From Streptomyces sp. NBC_01481 (GTDB taxonomy: Bacteria; Actinomycetota; Actinomycetes; Streptomycetales; Streptomycetaceae), in assembly GCF_026339995.1 (NCBI RefSeq), contig NZ_JAPEPT010000003.1, forward strand, positions 992,001 through 1,056,000: DNA of 64,000 nucleotides, given 5' to 3'. The translations under genes were made by a program, and so were the position numbers. The notes under the pieces were generated by a model. The model searched no databases, was not told the DNA's origin, and saw nothing but the letters and a program-made list of their open reading frames with translations. This document shows positions 1 through 8,462 of the stretch, one piece after another (position 1 is the first letter of the stretch; every line of letters starts with the position of its first letter).

Positions 1-418
1 CGAACGCGGACTCGGCGAGTTCGTACATGGCTGCGGGCGGGATGTCGACCTGCTGGCCGATCTCTGCCATACGCCGCCAGGAAAGGCGTACGCCCAGCCG
101 GTAGATCCCCTGCAAGGAGTCCAGGCTGCGCCCCTGCGTGACTTCGCCGCGCCCGAAGTCCTGGAACATCTCGGGGAGGGCGCGCGGCCGGTCCGACCCC
201 GTGGTCATCTGCTCCACGAAGAGTTCCAGCGCGTGCCGGATCGCCACCAGGGCCTTCGGCTCTCCGGACTCGTCGGCGATGAACGCCAGACCCGGATATT
301 CCCGTCGGATCTCGGTGAGGATGTCCTGTGCAAGCTCGGGGACCTGCTCCAGGGCTCGGTCGGCGAACCGCTGAATCCGTTCTCGTGGCACGTCGTGCCA
401 CGCTGACGATGCTGCCAC
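1..418 (-). CDS. PucR/CdaR-type transcriptional regulator, N-terminal part (cut by window edge)
   Basis: Reading the minus strand from a GTG at 418 gives an open frame to the window edge (139 codons); the C-terminal part lies outside. The N-terminal sequence (AWHDVPRERIQRFADRALEQ, then a helical stretch with FIADESGEPKALVAIRHALE) resembles the region that precedes the PucR-type C-terminal helix-turn-helix in Streptomyces regulators. The GTG is preceded by GGAGAAGG at good spacing; an in-frame ATG at 448 without a ribosome site is the alternative. The DNA-binding domain that would prove the family is not visible, so the target is unknown. Confidence 0.6.
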   Translation of the reverse strand, partial: MAASSAWHDVPRERIQRFADRALEQVPELAQDILTEIRREYPGLAFIADESGEPKALVAIRHALELFVEQMTTGSDRPRALPEMFQDFGRGEVTQGRSLDSLQGIYRLGVRLSWRRMAEIGQQVDIPPAAMYELAESAF

Positions 419-480
419 AGCACCTTCTCCCGGACGTCCGGTCCGCATGCGCTCGATCAGCGGGCCTGGATCTTCACAAC

Positions 481-699
481 CTAACTCGCGCTGGGGCTCG
501 GTGCGCTGGACGGCCCATTGGCGGGAGGGTCGGGGAACGTGACGAGCGGCACATTCTGCTGCTCGGGCGTGACATTGAGGGCGGCGACGATTCCGAAGGC
601 GGCGCCTGTGGCCAGTACGGCGGAGGCGACGCAGGTCAGGAAGGCGGCGAGCAGTCTGGGCATGAGGGTGATCGGCCTCTCTGTCGATGAGGTTGTCAC
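481..699 (-). CDS. DUF2613-like small membrane protein
   Basis: A 72-residue protein with a short N-terminal stretch, one hydrophobic helix at about residues 15-40 (LLAAFLTCVASAVLATGAAF) and a Pro/Ser-rich tail containing PEQQNVPLVTF. This layout matches the actinobacterial DUF2613 family as I know it; its function is unknown. A second ATG at residue 13 could be the true start. It is transcribed away from the DUF3068 gene, and the roughly 200 bases between them must hold both promoters. It is probably anchored in the membrane with the tail outside. Confidence 0.65.
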   Translation of the reverse strand: MTTSSTERPITLMPRLLAAFLTCVASAVLATGAAFGIVAALNVTPEQQNVPLVTFPDPPANGPSSAPSPSAS

Positions 700-903
700 C
701 CAGCGCGCCGGCCCGGTCCGGCGCGGTCAGTATGCGAGTCGCATTGACAGGTGGTCAAGCTCCGCCTAATTTCGCCGGTCACAGCGCTGTTACTCCCGGG
801 TACGCCACTCCTCGGCCCGGGACAGGCTGAAATCCGTGCGTGTGACCCCTTCCCGCACAGTCCATGAACGCCCCGCATATCCCGCCCGCATTGGAGTACG
901 CGC

Positions 904-1857
904 ATGCGCCGTTCAACGTCTCGTTTGTCCCTGATTCTGCTGGGTGTCGGCGTCTTTCTGCTGGTACTCACTCAGCTGCTCGTCTGGTACGTGGAGCCGC
1001 GTGCCAGGCGCACACCGACCGACGTGAACTCCACGACGGTCTTCAGAGGTGAGGGTCGTTATTTCGACACCGGATCCGTCTCCACGGTGGACGGCCAGAC
1101 AATAACGATCACGCGCCGGGTGCTGGGCGACGTCGCCGGCAGCGAGCGCAGCGGAAACGCGATCTGGGACGTGTCGACACAGATCGACACCCCGAAGACG
1201 CTGCCGCTGGCCGACCCGCGGAAATCCCTGCAGTGGACCACGGAACGCTGGGTCACCGACCGCCGGACCAACCTGCCGGTGCGCTGCTGCGAGGAGAAGC
1301 CCAGCTTCGAGGGCGAGGCCTACCTGAAGTTCCCGTTCGACGTCGAGAAGCGCGTTTACACCTGGTGGGACAGCACCTTGGGTGCCACCGTGCCGCTGGA
1401 GTTCAAGGGCACCACCAAGATCCGCGGACACCGGGGCTACCTCTTCGGCGGCACCGTCGCGGCCACCCGCACCGGCACCCGTCAGGTGCCCGGCGTGCTG
1501 GTGGGCCGCCCGCAGGGCCAGGTCCTCGCCGAGGAGTGGTACTCCAACGCGGGGATTGAGCTGGCGGTGGACCAGCGCACGGGCCGGATCATGAACGCGG
1601 TGATCGCGCCGACGAAGACGCTGCGGGCCCCGGGTTCGAAGAAGGACGCGGTCACCCTGCTGTCCAGTAAGCGGCTGGAGTTCACCGAGGCCACCCGGCG
1701 CGAGCAGGTGGCGCTGGCCTCGGACGACGGCAATCGGCTGAAGCTGCTCGGCGAGACTGTGCCCGTTGGGGGCGGGATCGCGGGCGGTCTGCTCGCCGCC
1801 GCCGGTGTGGTGATGCTGATCCGTGGCCGCCGGCGGACGGAACACTCAGGCGAGTGA
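904..1857 (+). CDS. DUF3068 / PorA-family membrane protein
   Basis: A 317-residue protein with a transmembrane or signal-anchor helix at about residues 8-28, a large extracytoplasmic domain and a second helix near the C-terminus (GGGIAGGLLAAAGVVMLIRG), followed by an arginine-rich cytoplasmic tail. Two adjacent cysteines (RCCEEK) lie in the outer domain. Length and topology match DUF3068, which automated annotation often calls porin PorA family; pore activity in Streptomyces is not established. A GGAG lies about 8 bases before the ATG. It precedes the glycan operon on the same strand, but a 320-base gap suggests separate transcription. Confidence 0.75.
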   Translation: MRRSTSRLSLILLGVGVFLLVLTQLLVWYVEPRARRTPTDVNSTTVFRGEGRYFDTGSVSTVDGQTITITRRVLGDVAGSERSGNAIWDVSTQIDTPKTLPLADPRKSLQWTTERWVTDRRTNLPVRCCEEKPSFEGEAYLKFPFDVEKRVYTWWDSTLGATVPLEFKGTTKIRGHRGYLFGGTVAATRTGTRQVPGVLVGRPQGQVLAEEWYSNAGIELAVDQRTGRIMNAVIAPTKTLRAPGSKKDAVTLLSSKRLEFTEATRREQVALASDDGNRLKLLGETVPVGGGIAGGLLAAAGVVMLIRGRRRTEHSGE

Positions 1858-1864
1858 TAAAGGT

Positions 1865-1881
1865 GGGCCGCCAGTCGGCCC
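1865..1881. terminator. Possible short terminator hairpin after the DUF3068 gene
   Basis: GGGCCG and CGGCCC form a 6-bp stem around a 5-base loop, eight bases after the DUF3068 stop codon. There is no T-run, so it is only a weak candidate. Confidence 0.3.
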
Positions 1882-2179
1882 GAACTTGTCACCCGCGTGC
1901 GTAGTGGAACGAACCACTCGTACGAACACTTGGGTTACCCCGCAGTAGGAACTAGTGATTCCGGTTTGTGCCAGGCCGCTCCCACCCCCAGGAGTCCGCC
2001 ACCGGCCCGATGTACACACATCGACCGCACATCCCGGTCGGCACCGCCCCGGCAGTACCGGTAGCCCCGGCAGCCCCGGCAGTACCCCGCACACCGAGCC
2101 AGCCCAGCGCTTCGCCCCCGGAAGCCCGGCAATCCCTCACCCCGGCCTGCTCCCGCAGCCGCCGAGTTGGAGCACTTCT
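1882..2179 (+). promoter_or_regulatory. Intergenic region before the glycan operon, with possible promoter
   Basis: This stretch has no credible gene. TTGGGT at 1930-1935 and TAGTGA at 1953-1958 are separated by 17 bases and are a weak candidate promoter. Further on, 2040-2095 holds short imperfect repeats of CCGGCAGTACC and CCCCGGCAG. The frame of the glycosyltransferase stays open back to 1955, but the predicted peptide is Pro/Ser-rich and non-globular. Confidence 0.3.
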
Positions 2180-3388
2180 ATGCCCCAGCACGCGTCCGCT
2201 CTGGCCTCCGGCCAGGAGGACTCCGTCCCCGCTCAAGCCCGCACCGGCAGCGCAGTCACCGACTCGCTCGCCGATGACCCGCACATCACACCCGTCGCGG
2301 AACCTCTGCCGCGCCGGATCACCTTCCTCGCCCGCCGTGACCTGGGCAACCAGGCCGCCGGCGGCTCGGAACTGCTCATCGACCGGATAGCCGGCGGTCT
2401 GACCGCCGGCGGCCACGAGGTCACGCTCGTGTGTGGCGGCCCAGCCGCAGAACGCGACTACCGGGTGGTCTCCGCGGGCGGTGACGCAGGACACTTCCTG
2501 CGCGCCAGGAAGACCTTCGCCCGCGAGGTCGGCGACTGCGACCTGCTGGTCGAGGTGTGCAACGGCATGCCGTACCTGGCGCCGCTGTGGCACCACGGAC
2601 CGACGTTGTGCCTGGTCAACCATGTGCACACCGACCTTTGGCAGATGCGCTACCCCGGCCCGGCGGCCCGGCTCGGCCGCAGGCTGGAGCACTGGGCGCT
2701 GGCAGGCACCCACCGCGCAAACCTGATGGTGGCCGTCTCCGAGTCGACCGCCTCCGAGCTTCGCGGCATCGGCGTGGCCGCGGACCGCATCCGGATCGTC
2801 AACAACGGCGTCGAAGACCCCGGCGCGCTGCTGCCCGAGGCGAAGGAACCGCTGTTCCTGGCCGTCGGCCGGCTGGTGGAGTACAAGCGCATCGATCTGC
2901 TCCTGCGGCTGTGGGAGCGGGTCCGTCCGGTCACCGGCGGTCGGCTCGTCATCGTCGGTGACGGCCCCGAACGGGAGCGGCTGGAAGCCATGGCCGGCCC
3001 CGGTGTGACGTTTGCCGGCCGGGTGTCGGAGGCCGAGAAGCACCGGCTGATGTGCGAGGCGTGGCTGTTGTTGCACCCCTCCCTCGTCGAGGGCTGGGGG
3101 CTGGTCGTCACCGAGGCCGCCGCCCGGGCCACTCCCGCAGTCGGTTTCGACATACCAGGCCTGTGCGACTCCATCGAGGACGGGGAGACCGGGGTGCTGG
3201 CCCGGGGAGAGAGTTCGTTCGCCGCCGCGTGGTGCACTCTGTCCCTCAGTGCCCACCGGCGCGCAGCCATGGGACGCGCCGCCGCGCGTCGCGCCACGCG
3301 CTTCCGCTGGAGATCGACGGTCCGTCAGTTCCAGGCGGTCGCCGCCGAGGCCGCGGCGCTCGCCTCCGCCCCGGGACGCGGTAGGTGA
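2180..3388 (+). CDS. GT4-type glycosyltransferase
   Basis: The 402-residue protein has the GT-B fold pattern: an N-terminal acceptor domain starting RITFLARRDLGNQAAGGSE, and a C-terminal nucleotide-sugar domain with PLFLAVGRLVEYKRIDLLL and the GT4 signature HPSLVEGWGLVVTE (the E-x7-E retaining motif). It should be a cytoplasmic enzyme adding a sugar to a lipid-linked or nascent glycan. I start it at the ATG at 2180, behind TTGGAG, because the earlier in-frame start at 1955 adds only a low-complexity Pro-rich segment. It is the first gene of a run that ends with the Trm112-like gene at 11984. Donor and acceptor cannot be read from sequence. Confidence 0.85.
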   Translation: MPQHASALASGQEDSVPAQARTGSAVTDSLADDPHITPVAEPLPRRITFLARRDLGNQAAGGSELLIDRIAGGLTAGGHEVTLVCGGPAAERDYRVVSAGGDAGHFLRARKTFAREVGDCDLLVEVCNGMPYLAPLWHHGPTLCLVNHVHTDLWQMRYPGPAARLGRRLEHWALAGTHRANLMVAVSESTASELRGIGVAADRIRIVNNGVEDPGALLPEAKEPLFLAVGRLVEYKRIDLLLRLWERVRPVTGGRLVIVGDGPERERLEAMAGPGVTFAGRVSEAEKHRLMCEAWLLLHPSLVEGWGLVVTEAAARATPAVGFDIPGLCDSIEDGETGVLARGESSFAAAWCTLSLSAHRRAAMGRAAARRATRFRWRSTVRQFQAVAAEAAALASAPGRGR

Positions 3389-3415
3389 GCGGCCATTTTT
3401 GACGTCACCGAGCGC

Positions 3416-4144
3416 GTGTTCAAGGATCCGTCGCTGCGCCGATCGGCCACCCTCTTCCGGGCGTTCATGCGCGAACAGAGCGACCCCGAGCGGTGCTACA
3501 CCCTGCTGGCCCGTGACTCGGTCGCACAAGTGGCACGTCACATCGACCTGCCCGGCAAGATCGTCGTCGACATCGGCGGCGGCAGCGGCTACTTCACCGA
3601 GGAGTTCCGCCGCCGCGGCGCGCGGAGCTACCTCTTCGAGCCCGACCTGCGGGAGCTGAGCGCCCACGGCCCGGTGACCGAGGACGCGGTGCTCGCCGAC
3701 GGCTATCTGCTGCCGCTCGCCGACGGCGCGGCGGACGTGTGCTTCTCGTCCAATGTGCTGGAGCACGTGTCGGACCCGCGGACGTTCATCAGCGAGATGG
3801 TGCGGGTCACCCGCCCCGGCGGACTGATCTACCTGTCGTTCACCAACTGGCTCTCACCCTGGGGAGGTCACGAGACAGCGCCGTGGCACTACCTCGGGGC
3901 CGCCCGGGCCCGCGAACGCTACGAACGGCGCACCGGCCGCGAGGCAAAGCACACGGTCGGCGAAAACCTGTTCCCCGTCCACATCGGTCCCACCCTGCGG
4001 CACGTCCGCGGCCGCGACGACGTGCAAGTCGTCACGGCGCGGTCCCGTTACTGGCCATTCTTCGCGAGCACGATCACCCGGGTGCCGGGACTCCGCGAGA
4101 TCGCCACCTGGAATCTGCTGCTGATTCTCAGGCGAAGCCCATGA
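3416..4144 (+). CDS. Class I SAM-dependent methyltransferase
   Basis: The 242-residue protein has motif I VVDIGGGSGYF and the late motif LEHVSDPRTFISEMVRVTRPGG typical of class I methyltransferases acting on small molecules, lipids or sugars. The listed start is GTG at 3416. The frame is open back to the glycosyltransferase stop, and ATT at 3395 (giving IFDVTERVFKD) sits 5-7 bases after AGGTGAG; it may be the real, rare start. The gene lies 27 bases after the glycosyltransferase and 22 before the AftD-like gene, suggesting that it methylates the same glycan or its carrier. Confidence 0.8.
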   Translation: MFKDPSLRRSATLFRAFMREQSDPERCYTLLARDSVAQVARHIDLPGKIVVDIGGGSGYFTEEFRRRGARSYLFEPDLRELSAHGPVTEDAVLADGYLLPLADGAADVCFSSNVLEHVSDPRTFISEMVRVTRPGGLIYLSFTNWLSPWGGHETAPWHYLGAARARERYERRTGREAKHTVGENLFPVHIGPTLRHVRGRDDVQVVTARSRYWPFFASTITRVPGLREIATWNLLLILRRSP

Positions 4145-4166
4145 GCAAGCGAAGCGAGGAACGGTC

Positions 4167-7100
4167 ATGACCACTACGGTCCAGGCGCCCACCCGGGCGT
4201 CGCAGCCCGGCCCGACGCCGTCCGAGGCGTCCGGGGCGCCGCGCGGACGAGGTCTGCTTTTCGGCTTCTGGGCCGTCGTGCTGATGTCCTTCCTCGCGGT
4301 GTCACCGGGGAAGATGACGTTCGAGACCAAGCTCGGCGTCGCCCTCGACCCCGGGCGCTTCCTCGGCGACCTCGGTTCGCTTTGGAACGGCAACGTGGGC
4401 CTCGGCGGCATAGCCAACCAGTACATCGGCTACGCCTTCCCGGCGCTCCCTTACTACGCGTTCATGGACCTGCTGCAGGTGCCGGTGTGGCTGGCCGAGC
4501 GGCTCTGGCTGTCGATCATCGTGACCGCCGCCTTCTGGGGCGCGCTCAGGCTCGCCGAACGGCTGCGTGTGGGCACGCCCGCGACACGGCTGCTCGGTGC
4601 GGTGGTATACGCGCTGTGGCCCACCTTCACGATCGTCATCGGCTCGACCTCCGCCGCCGCGCTGCCCGGTGCCCTGCTGCCCTGGGTGCTGCTGCCGCTG
4701 ACCTCCGCGGCGCTGAGCCCCCGCATGGCCGCCGCACGTTCGGCCATGTTGATCCCCTTCATGGGTGGCGTGAACGCCGGCTCGACGCTGGCCTCGCTGC
4801 TGCCCGTGGGTCTGTACCTGCTCAGCCGCCCGGCCGGCCGGCGTCGGCGCGCGCTGCTGGGCTGGTGGATACCGGGCGTCGTGCTGGCCACCGTGTGGTG
4901 GGTGGTGCCGCTGCTCCTGCTCGCCGTGCACGGCGAGAACTTCATGCCGTACGTCGAGCAGGCCGAGACCACCACCGCCACCATGTCCGCGACCGAGCTG
5001 CTGCGCGGCGCCGGCAACTGGGTGGCGTATCTCAACTTCGGTGAGGCATGGCTGCCGGCCGGCTGGACCGTCGCGGCCTCCGTCATCACCGTCCTGGGTT
5101 CGGCGTTCGCCGCGGCACTGGGGCTGGCGGGCCTGGCCCGCCGGGACCTGCCGGAGCGCCGCTGGCTGCTGCTGACCGTCCTGGCCGTCGTCCTGATCAC
5201 GCTGGCCGGGTACGGCGGCGCCGTCGGCGGTCCGTTCCACGGTGTCGTGCAGGAGTGGTTGAACGGGTCGCTGAAGCCCTTCCGTAACGTCTACAAGTTC
5301 CAGCCGGGACTGGCCCTCGCGCTCGCCCTCGGCCTGGCCCACCTGACGGCTGTGTTCTCCGTGAGCAGAAGTCCTCACGCACTTCCCGGTCGCCGCTGGG
5401 CGCCCGCGGTGGTGGCGGTGCTGGTACTGCCCGGCCTGGCCCTGCCGTACCTCAATGGCGCGATCCTGCAGCCCGGCGCCTTCACCAAGCTGCCCACCCA
5501 CTGGGAGAAGGCTGCCGACTGGCTCAAGGACAACGCCCCGAACAGCCGGGCCATGGTCGTACCGGCGACGGCGCACGGCATCTACACCTGGGGTTCCCCC
5601 ATCGACCAGCCGTTCGACGTGCTGGCCGAAACGCCCTGGGCACAGCGTGACTTCGTCCCCTTCGGTACACCCGGTTCACGCCGTGCGACGGACGCCGTCG
5701 AGCAGGCGCTGCTGTCCGGCACCGAGGTTCCGGGTCTTCAGGCGTACCTGGCACGGGCCGGCATGCACGAAGTGGTCGTGCGTAATGACCTCGACCCCGA
5801 CCAGATCGGTTATGTCCCGCCGCAGACGGTGAAACGGACCTTGGAATCGTCCGGCTACAGCAAGGTCGCAGGGTTCGGCCCGCTCGTGACCGGCGGGCGC
5901 ATCGCCGCCGACACCCCGCTGCAGGTGCAGGGGCTGTATCCGCGGCTCCAGTCCGTGGAGATCTATCAGCCGCAGTACCGCGACAGGCGTCCCGAGAGGG
6001 TCGGTGTGTCGGCCGCGGCCGACACGGCGGTGGTCAGTGGCGGACCCGAGGCGCTGCTCCAGCTGTCGGCCGATCCCTCGATGGCCGACCGGCCGGCCGT
6101 ACTGGCCGGGGACAGTCTTCCCAAGGGCGTCACCGCACCGGTGAAGGCCGTCGCGGACGGGCTGCGCCGAGCCGACACCCGGTTCGGCCTGGTCAACAAC
6201 AACACCTCGTACACGTACACCCCGGACGAGCGCAATCACTCCGGCAGCCTGCAGAACCCGGGCGAGAAGCCCAAGCAGATCCTGCCGTCGGAGGGCACCG
6301 ATCACCAGACGACGGCTTACCTGCGCGGCGCGACGTCCGTGACGGCCTCCAGCAGCGGCAACTGGCTGTTCCACCTGCCGCAGTACGACCCGGTGAACGC
6401 TTTCGACGGCAACCCGGACACCGCGTGGGCCGAGGGCAGCCCGGGCAAGTCGGCCGGTCAGTGGCTCAAGGTGGACTTCTCCGGGCCGACCGACATTCCG
6501 GCCTCCATCCAGCTGACGCCCCTCCCGGGTGACAGCATGCGGGCCGCGCCCACGCGGGTGCGGATCGAGACCGACCGAGGTTCGGCCGAAAGCCCGCTGC
6601 AGACGAACGGCCGGCCGCAGACCGTCAAGGCGCCCGTCGGCGAGGCCTCCTGGATGAAGATCACCGTCCTTGCCGCGCAGCAGGCGCGGCCGGGCCTGTC
6701 CGGGGCCGGCTTCTCCGAGGTGTCGATCCCGGATGTGCAGGTGACGCGCATGCTGGCGCTGCCCGCCGACGCGAAGCGCACCGACGCGGCGGCGACCGTG
6801 TACTCCCTGCACCGCGGCACCGACGCGGGCGGCTTGTCGCCCGTGTCGGCCGAGGTGGGACTGCACCGGCAGTTCAGCACCCAGGAAGCGGGCGAGTACA
6901 AGGTGTCGGCGCGAGCCGTCGCCGTGCCCGGCGGCCCGTTGGACGAACTGCTGGACCGTTCGGCTCCGGGACCGAAGAACCGGCTGACGGCCTCCGCGGA
7001 CTCCACCAGCCGCAACGGCATGTCACTGAGCGCCCGCAACCTGGTCGACGGTGATCTGACGACCGCCTGGATCGCAGGCGACCGGCCGGTCGTCCACCTG

Positions 7101-8462
7101 AGCTGGCCCAAGAAGGAGAAGGTCGACGAGATCATCCTGGCGTCGGCGGGCGGGTTGTCCACCCGGCCCGAGCAGGTGCTGATCACCTCGCCGCACGGCG
7201 CCGCGACGGCTGATGTGGACGAGAACGGGCGGGTGCGCTTCCCGGAGATCGAGACGAACCGGCTCGACATCACCGTCAGCAGGGTAGCCCCGCTCACCGT
7301 CCACAATCCGGTGGCGGACGCGCAGTTGCAGCTGCCGGTCGGGCTCAGTGAGGTCCACGTTCCCGCGCTGGCCGACCTGCGGGTGCCGCCTCCGAAGCCG
7401 TCCGCGCGCTTCTCGCTGCCGTGCGGTGAGGGCCCGGACCTTGCCGTCGGCGGTGTTCTCCACAAGACGAAGGCCTCCGGATCCGTCCGGGACCTCACCG
7501 AGCGGCGTCCCGTCACCGTCGCACTCTGCGCGGGAGAGGAAAAGGACGGCACCCTGGACCTTCCGGCCGGAAAGCACGAGGTGGAGGCGGGTGACGCGGG
7601 TCCGCTGGCGATCAACGACGTCACGCTGACCCAGGGCACCCCGCAGGAGATCGCGGGAGCGGCGGGCCGTGAGGCCACCGTCACCAAGTGGACCGACGAC
7701 AGCCGGACCGTGTATGTGTCGGCCGGCTCCGGCGAGGCCGCGTACCTGCAGACCTACGAGAACGCCAACGACGGCTGGAAGGCCACCCTGGACGGCAGGG
7801 AGCTGGAGTCGGTGCGGCTCGATGGCTGGCAGCAGGCCTGGGTGGTCCCGGCCGGGGCGTCCGGCACGGTGAACCTGGAGTTCGAGCCCTCCAGGCCGTA
7901 CGGGGCCGCCCTGATCGGCGGTGTGATCGCGCTCGCCGCGCTGGCCGCACTGGCCTTCGTGGGCCGCAGGCGCAACGCCGGCGGAACCGACGAGGAGCTG
8001 CCCGAACCAGCGGCCCCCGGGATGCTGCTCGGGACGCTGGCGCTGACCGCCGTCGTCGCGGTGGCGGCGGGTCCGCTGGCCCTGGTGGTGCCCGTACTCG
8101 CCGTGGCGGCCCGGTTCCGGCCGGCTGTCCTGGTGCCGACCGCCGCGGTGGCGATGGCCGGAGCGGGCATCGCCGCTGCCGTCGGAGCCGGGGAGCCGGC
8201 CGCCGACGGGCAAGGCGCGTTCAGCGCCTTCGCCCAGGTACTGGCACTGGTGGCCCTGTCGGCCGCCTTGGTGACGGCGGTAAGCCCGGCGTCCGCGGCC
8301 GCCGGTTGGAAAAGCGACGGCGGTGCCGACGCGCCGGAAAGCGACGGCGGTGCCGACGCGCCCGTAGCCGGACCGGTGGTCACGGCCCGGCAGGGAAGCA
8401 CGAGTGCCGGGGACCGGACTGATCCGCTCCCTCGGCATCCAGGAGGCGGTGGCCCGTCATGA
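4167..8462 (+). CDS. AftD-like alpha-(1->3)-arabinofuranosyltransferase family membrane protein
   Basis: A 1431-residue protein. The first 420 residues hold many transmembrane helices in GT-C style, with the short conserved region PGKMTFETKLGVALDPGRFL and GSLKPFRNVYKFQ. The large outer part contains discoidin/F5-8C-like segments (for example FDGNPDTAWAEG and LVDGDLTTAWIAG). Further helices follow near residues 1240-1390, with a tandem SDGGADAP repeat near the end. This is the DUF3367/AftD architecture; in mycobacteria AftD adds arabinofuranose from decaprenyl-phospho-arabinose to cell-wall arabinan. GAGGAAC precedes the ATG, and the stop overlaps the next ATG (ATGA). The activity here is inferred from family only. 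Confidence 0.85.
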   Translation: MTTTVQAPTRASQPGPTPSEASGAPRGRGLLFGFWAVVLMSFLAVSPGKMTFETKLGVALDPGRFLGDLGSLWNGNVGLGGIANQYIGYAFPALPYYAFMDLLQVPVWLAERLWLSIIVTAAFWGALRLAERLRVGTPATRLLGAVVYALWPTFTIVIGSTSAAALPGALLPWVLLPLTSAALSPRMAAARSAMLIPFMGGVNAGSTLASLLPVGLYLLSRPAGRRRRALLGWWIPGVVLATVWWVVPLLLLAVHGENFMPYVEQAETTTATMSATELLRGAGNWVAYLNFGEAWLPAGWTVAASVITVLGSAFAAALGLAGLARRDLPERRWLLLTVLAVVLITLAGYGGAVGGPFHGVVQEWLNGSLKPFRNVYKFQPGLALALALGLAHLTAVFSVSRSPHALPGRRWAPAVVAVLVLPGLALPYLNGAILQPGAFTKLPTHWEKAADWLKDNAPNSRAMVVPATAHGIYTWGSPIDQPFDVLAETPWAQRDFVPFGTPGSRRATDAVEQALLSGTEVPGLQAYLARAGMHEVVVRNDLDPDQIGYVPPQTVKRTLESSGYSKVAGFGPLVTGGRIAADTPLQVQGLYPRLQSVEIYQPQYRDRRPERVGVSAAADTAVVSGGPEALLQLSADPSMADRPAVLAGDSLPKGVTAPVKAVADGLRRADTRFGLVNNNTSYTYTPDERNHSGSLQNPGEKPKQILPSEGTDHQTTAYLRGATSVTASSSGNWLFHLPQYDPVNAFDGNPDTAWAEGSPGKSAGQWLKVDFSGPTDIPASIQLTPLPGDSMRAAPTRVRIETDRGSAESPLQTNGRPQTVKAPVGEASWMKITVLAAQQARPGLSGAGFSEVSIPDVQVTRMLALPADAKRTDAAATVYSLHRGTDAGGLSPVSAEVGLHRQFSTQEAGEYKVSARAVAVPGGPLDELLDRSAPGPKNRLTASADSTSRNGMSLSARNLVDGDLTTAWIAGDRPVVHLSWPKKEKVDEIILASAGGLSTRPEQVLITSPHGAATADVDENGRVRFPEIETNRLDITVSRVAPLTVHNPVADAQLQLPVGLSEVHVPALADLRVPPPKPSARFSLPCGEGPDLAVGGVLHKTKASGSVRDLTERRPVTVALCAGEEKDGTLDLPAGKHEVEAGDAGPLAINDVTLTQGTPQEIAGAAGREATVTKWTDDSRTVYVSAGSGEAAYLQTYENANDGWKATLDGRELESVRLDGWQQAWVVPAGASGTVNLEFEPSRPYGAALIGGVIALAALAALAFVGRRRNAGGTDEELPEPAAPGMLLGTLALTAVVAVAAGPLALVVPVLAVAARFRPAVLVPTAAVAMAGAGIAAAVGAGEPAADGQGAFSAFAQVLALVALSAALVTAVSPASAAAGWKSDGGADAPESDGGADAPVAGPVVTARQGSTSAGDRTDPLPRHPGGGGPS
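8308..8363 (+). repeat. 27-bp tandem duplication inside the AftD-like gene
   Basis: A 27-base unit (AAGCGACGGCGGTGCCGACG plus seven bases) occurs twice in tandem, encoding two copies of a SDGGADAP-type segment in the hydrophilic C-terminal tail. The reading frame is kept. It looks like a recent slippage duplication. Confidence 0.75.

Noticed and set aside
1955..2179. 75-residue N-terminal extension of the glycosyltransferase
   Set aside because: The extension is Pro/Ser-rich and non-globular, and a good ribosome site precedes the ATG at 2180.
1952..3766. 604-codon minus-strand open frame opposite the glycosyltransferase and methyltransferase
   Set aside because: It is antisense to two genes with clear family motifs; long antisense frames are common in DNA with G/C third positions.
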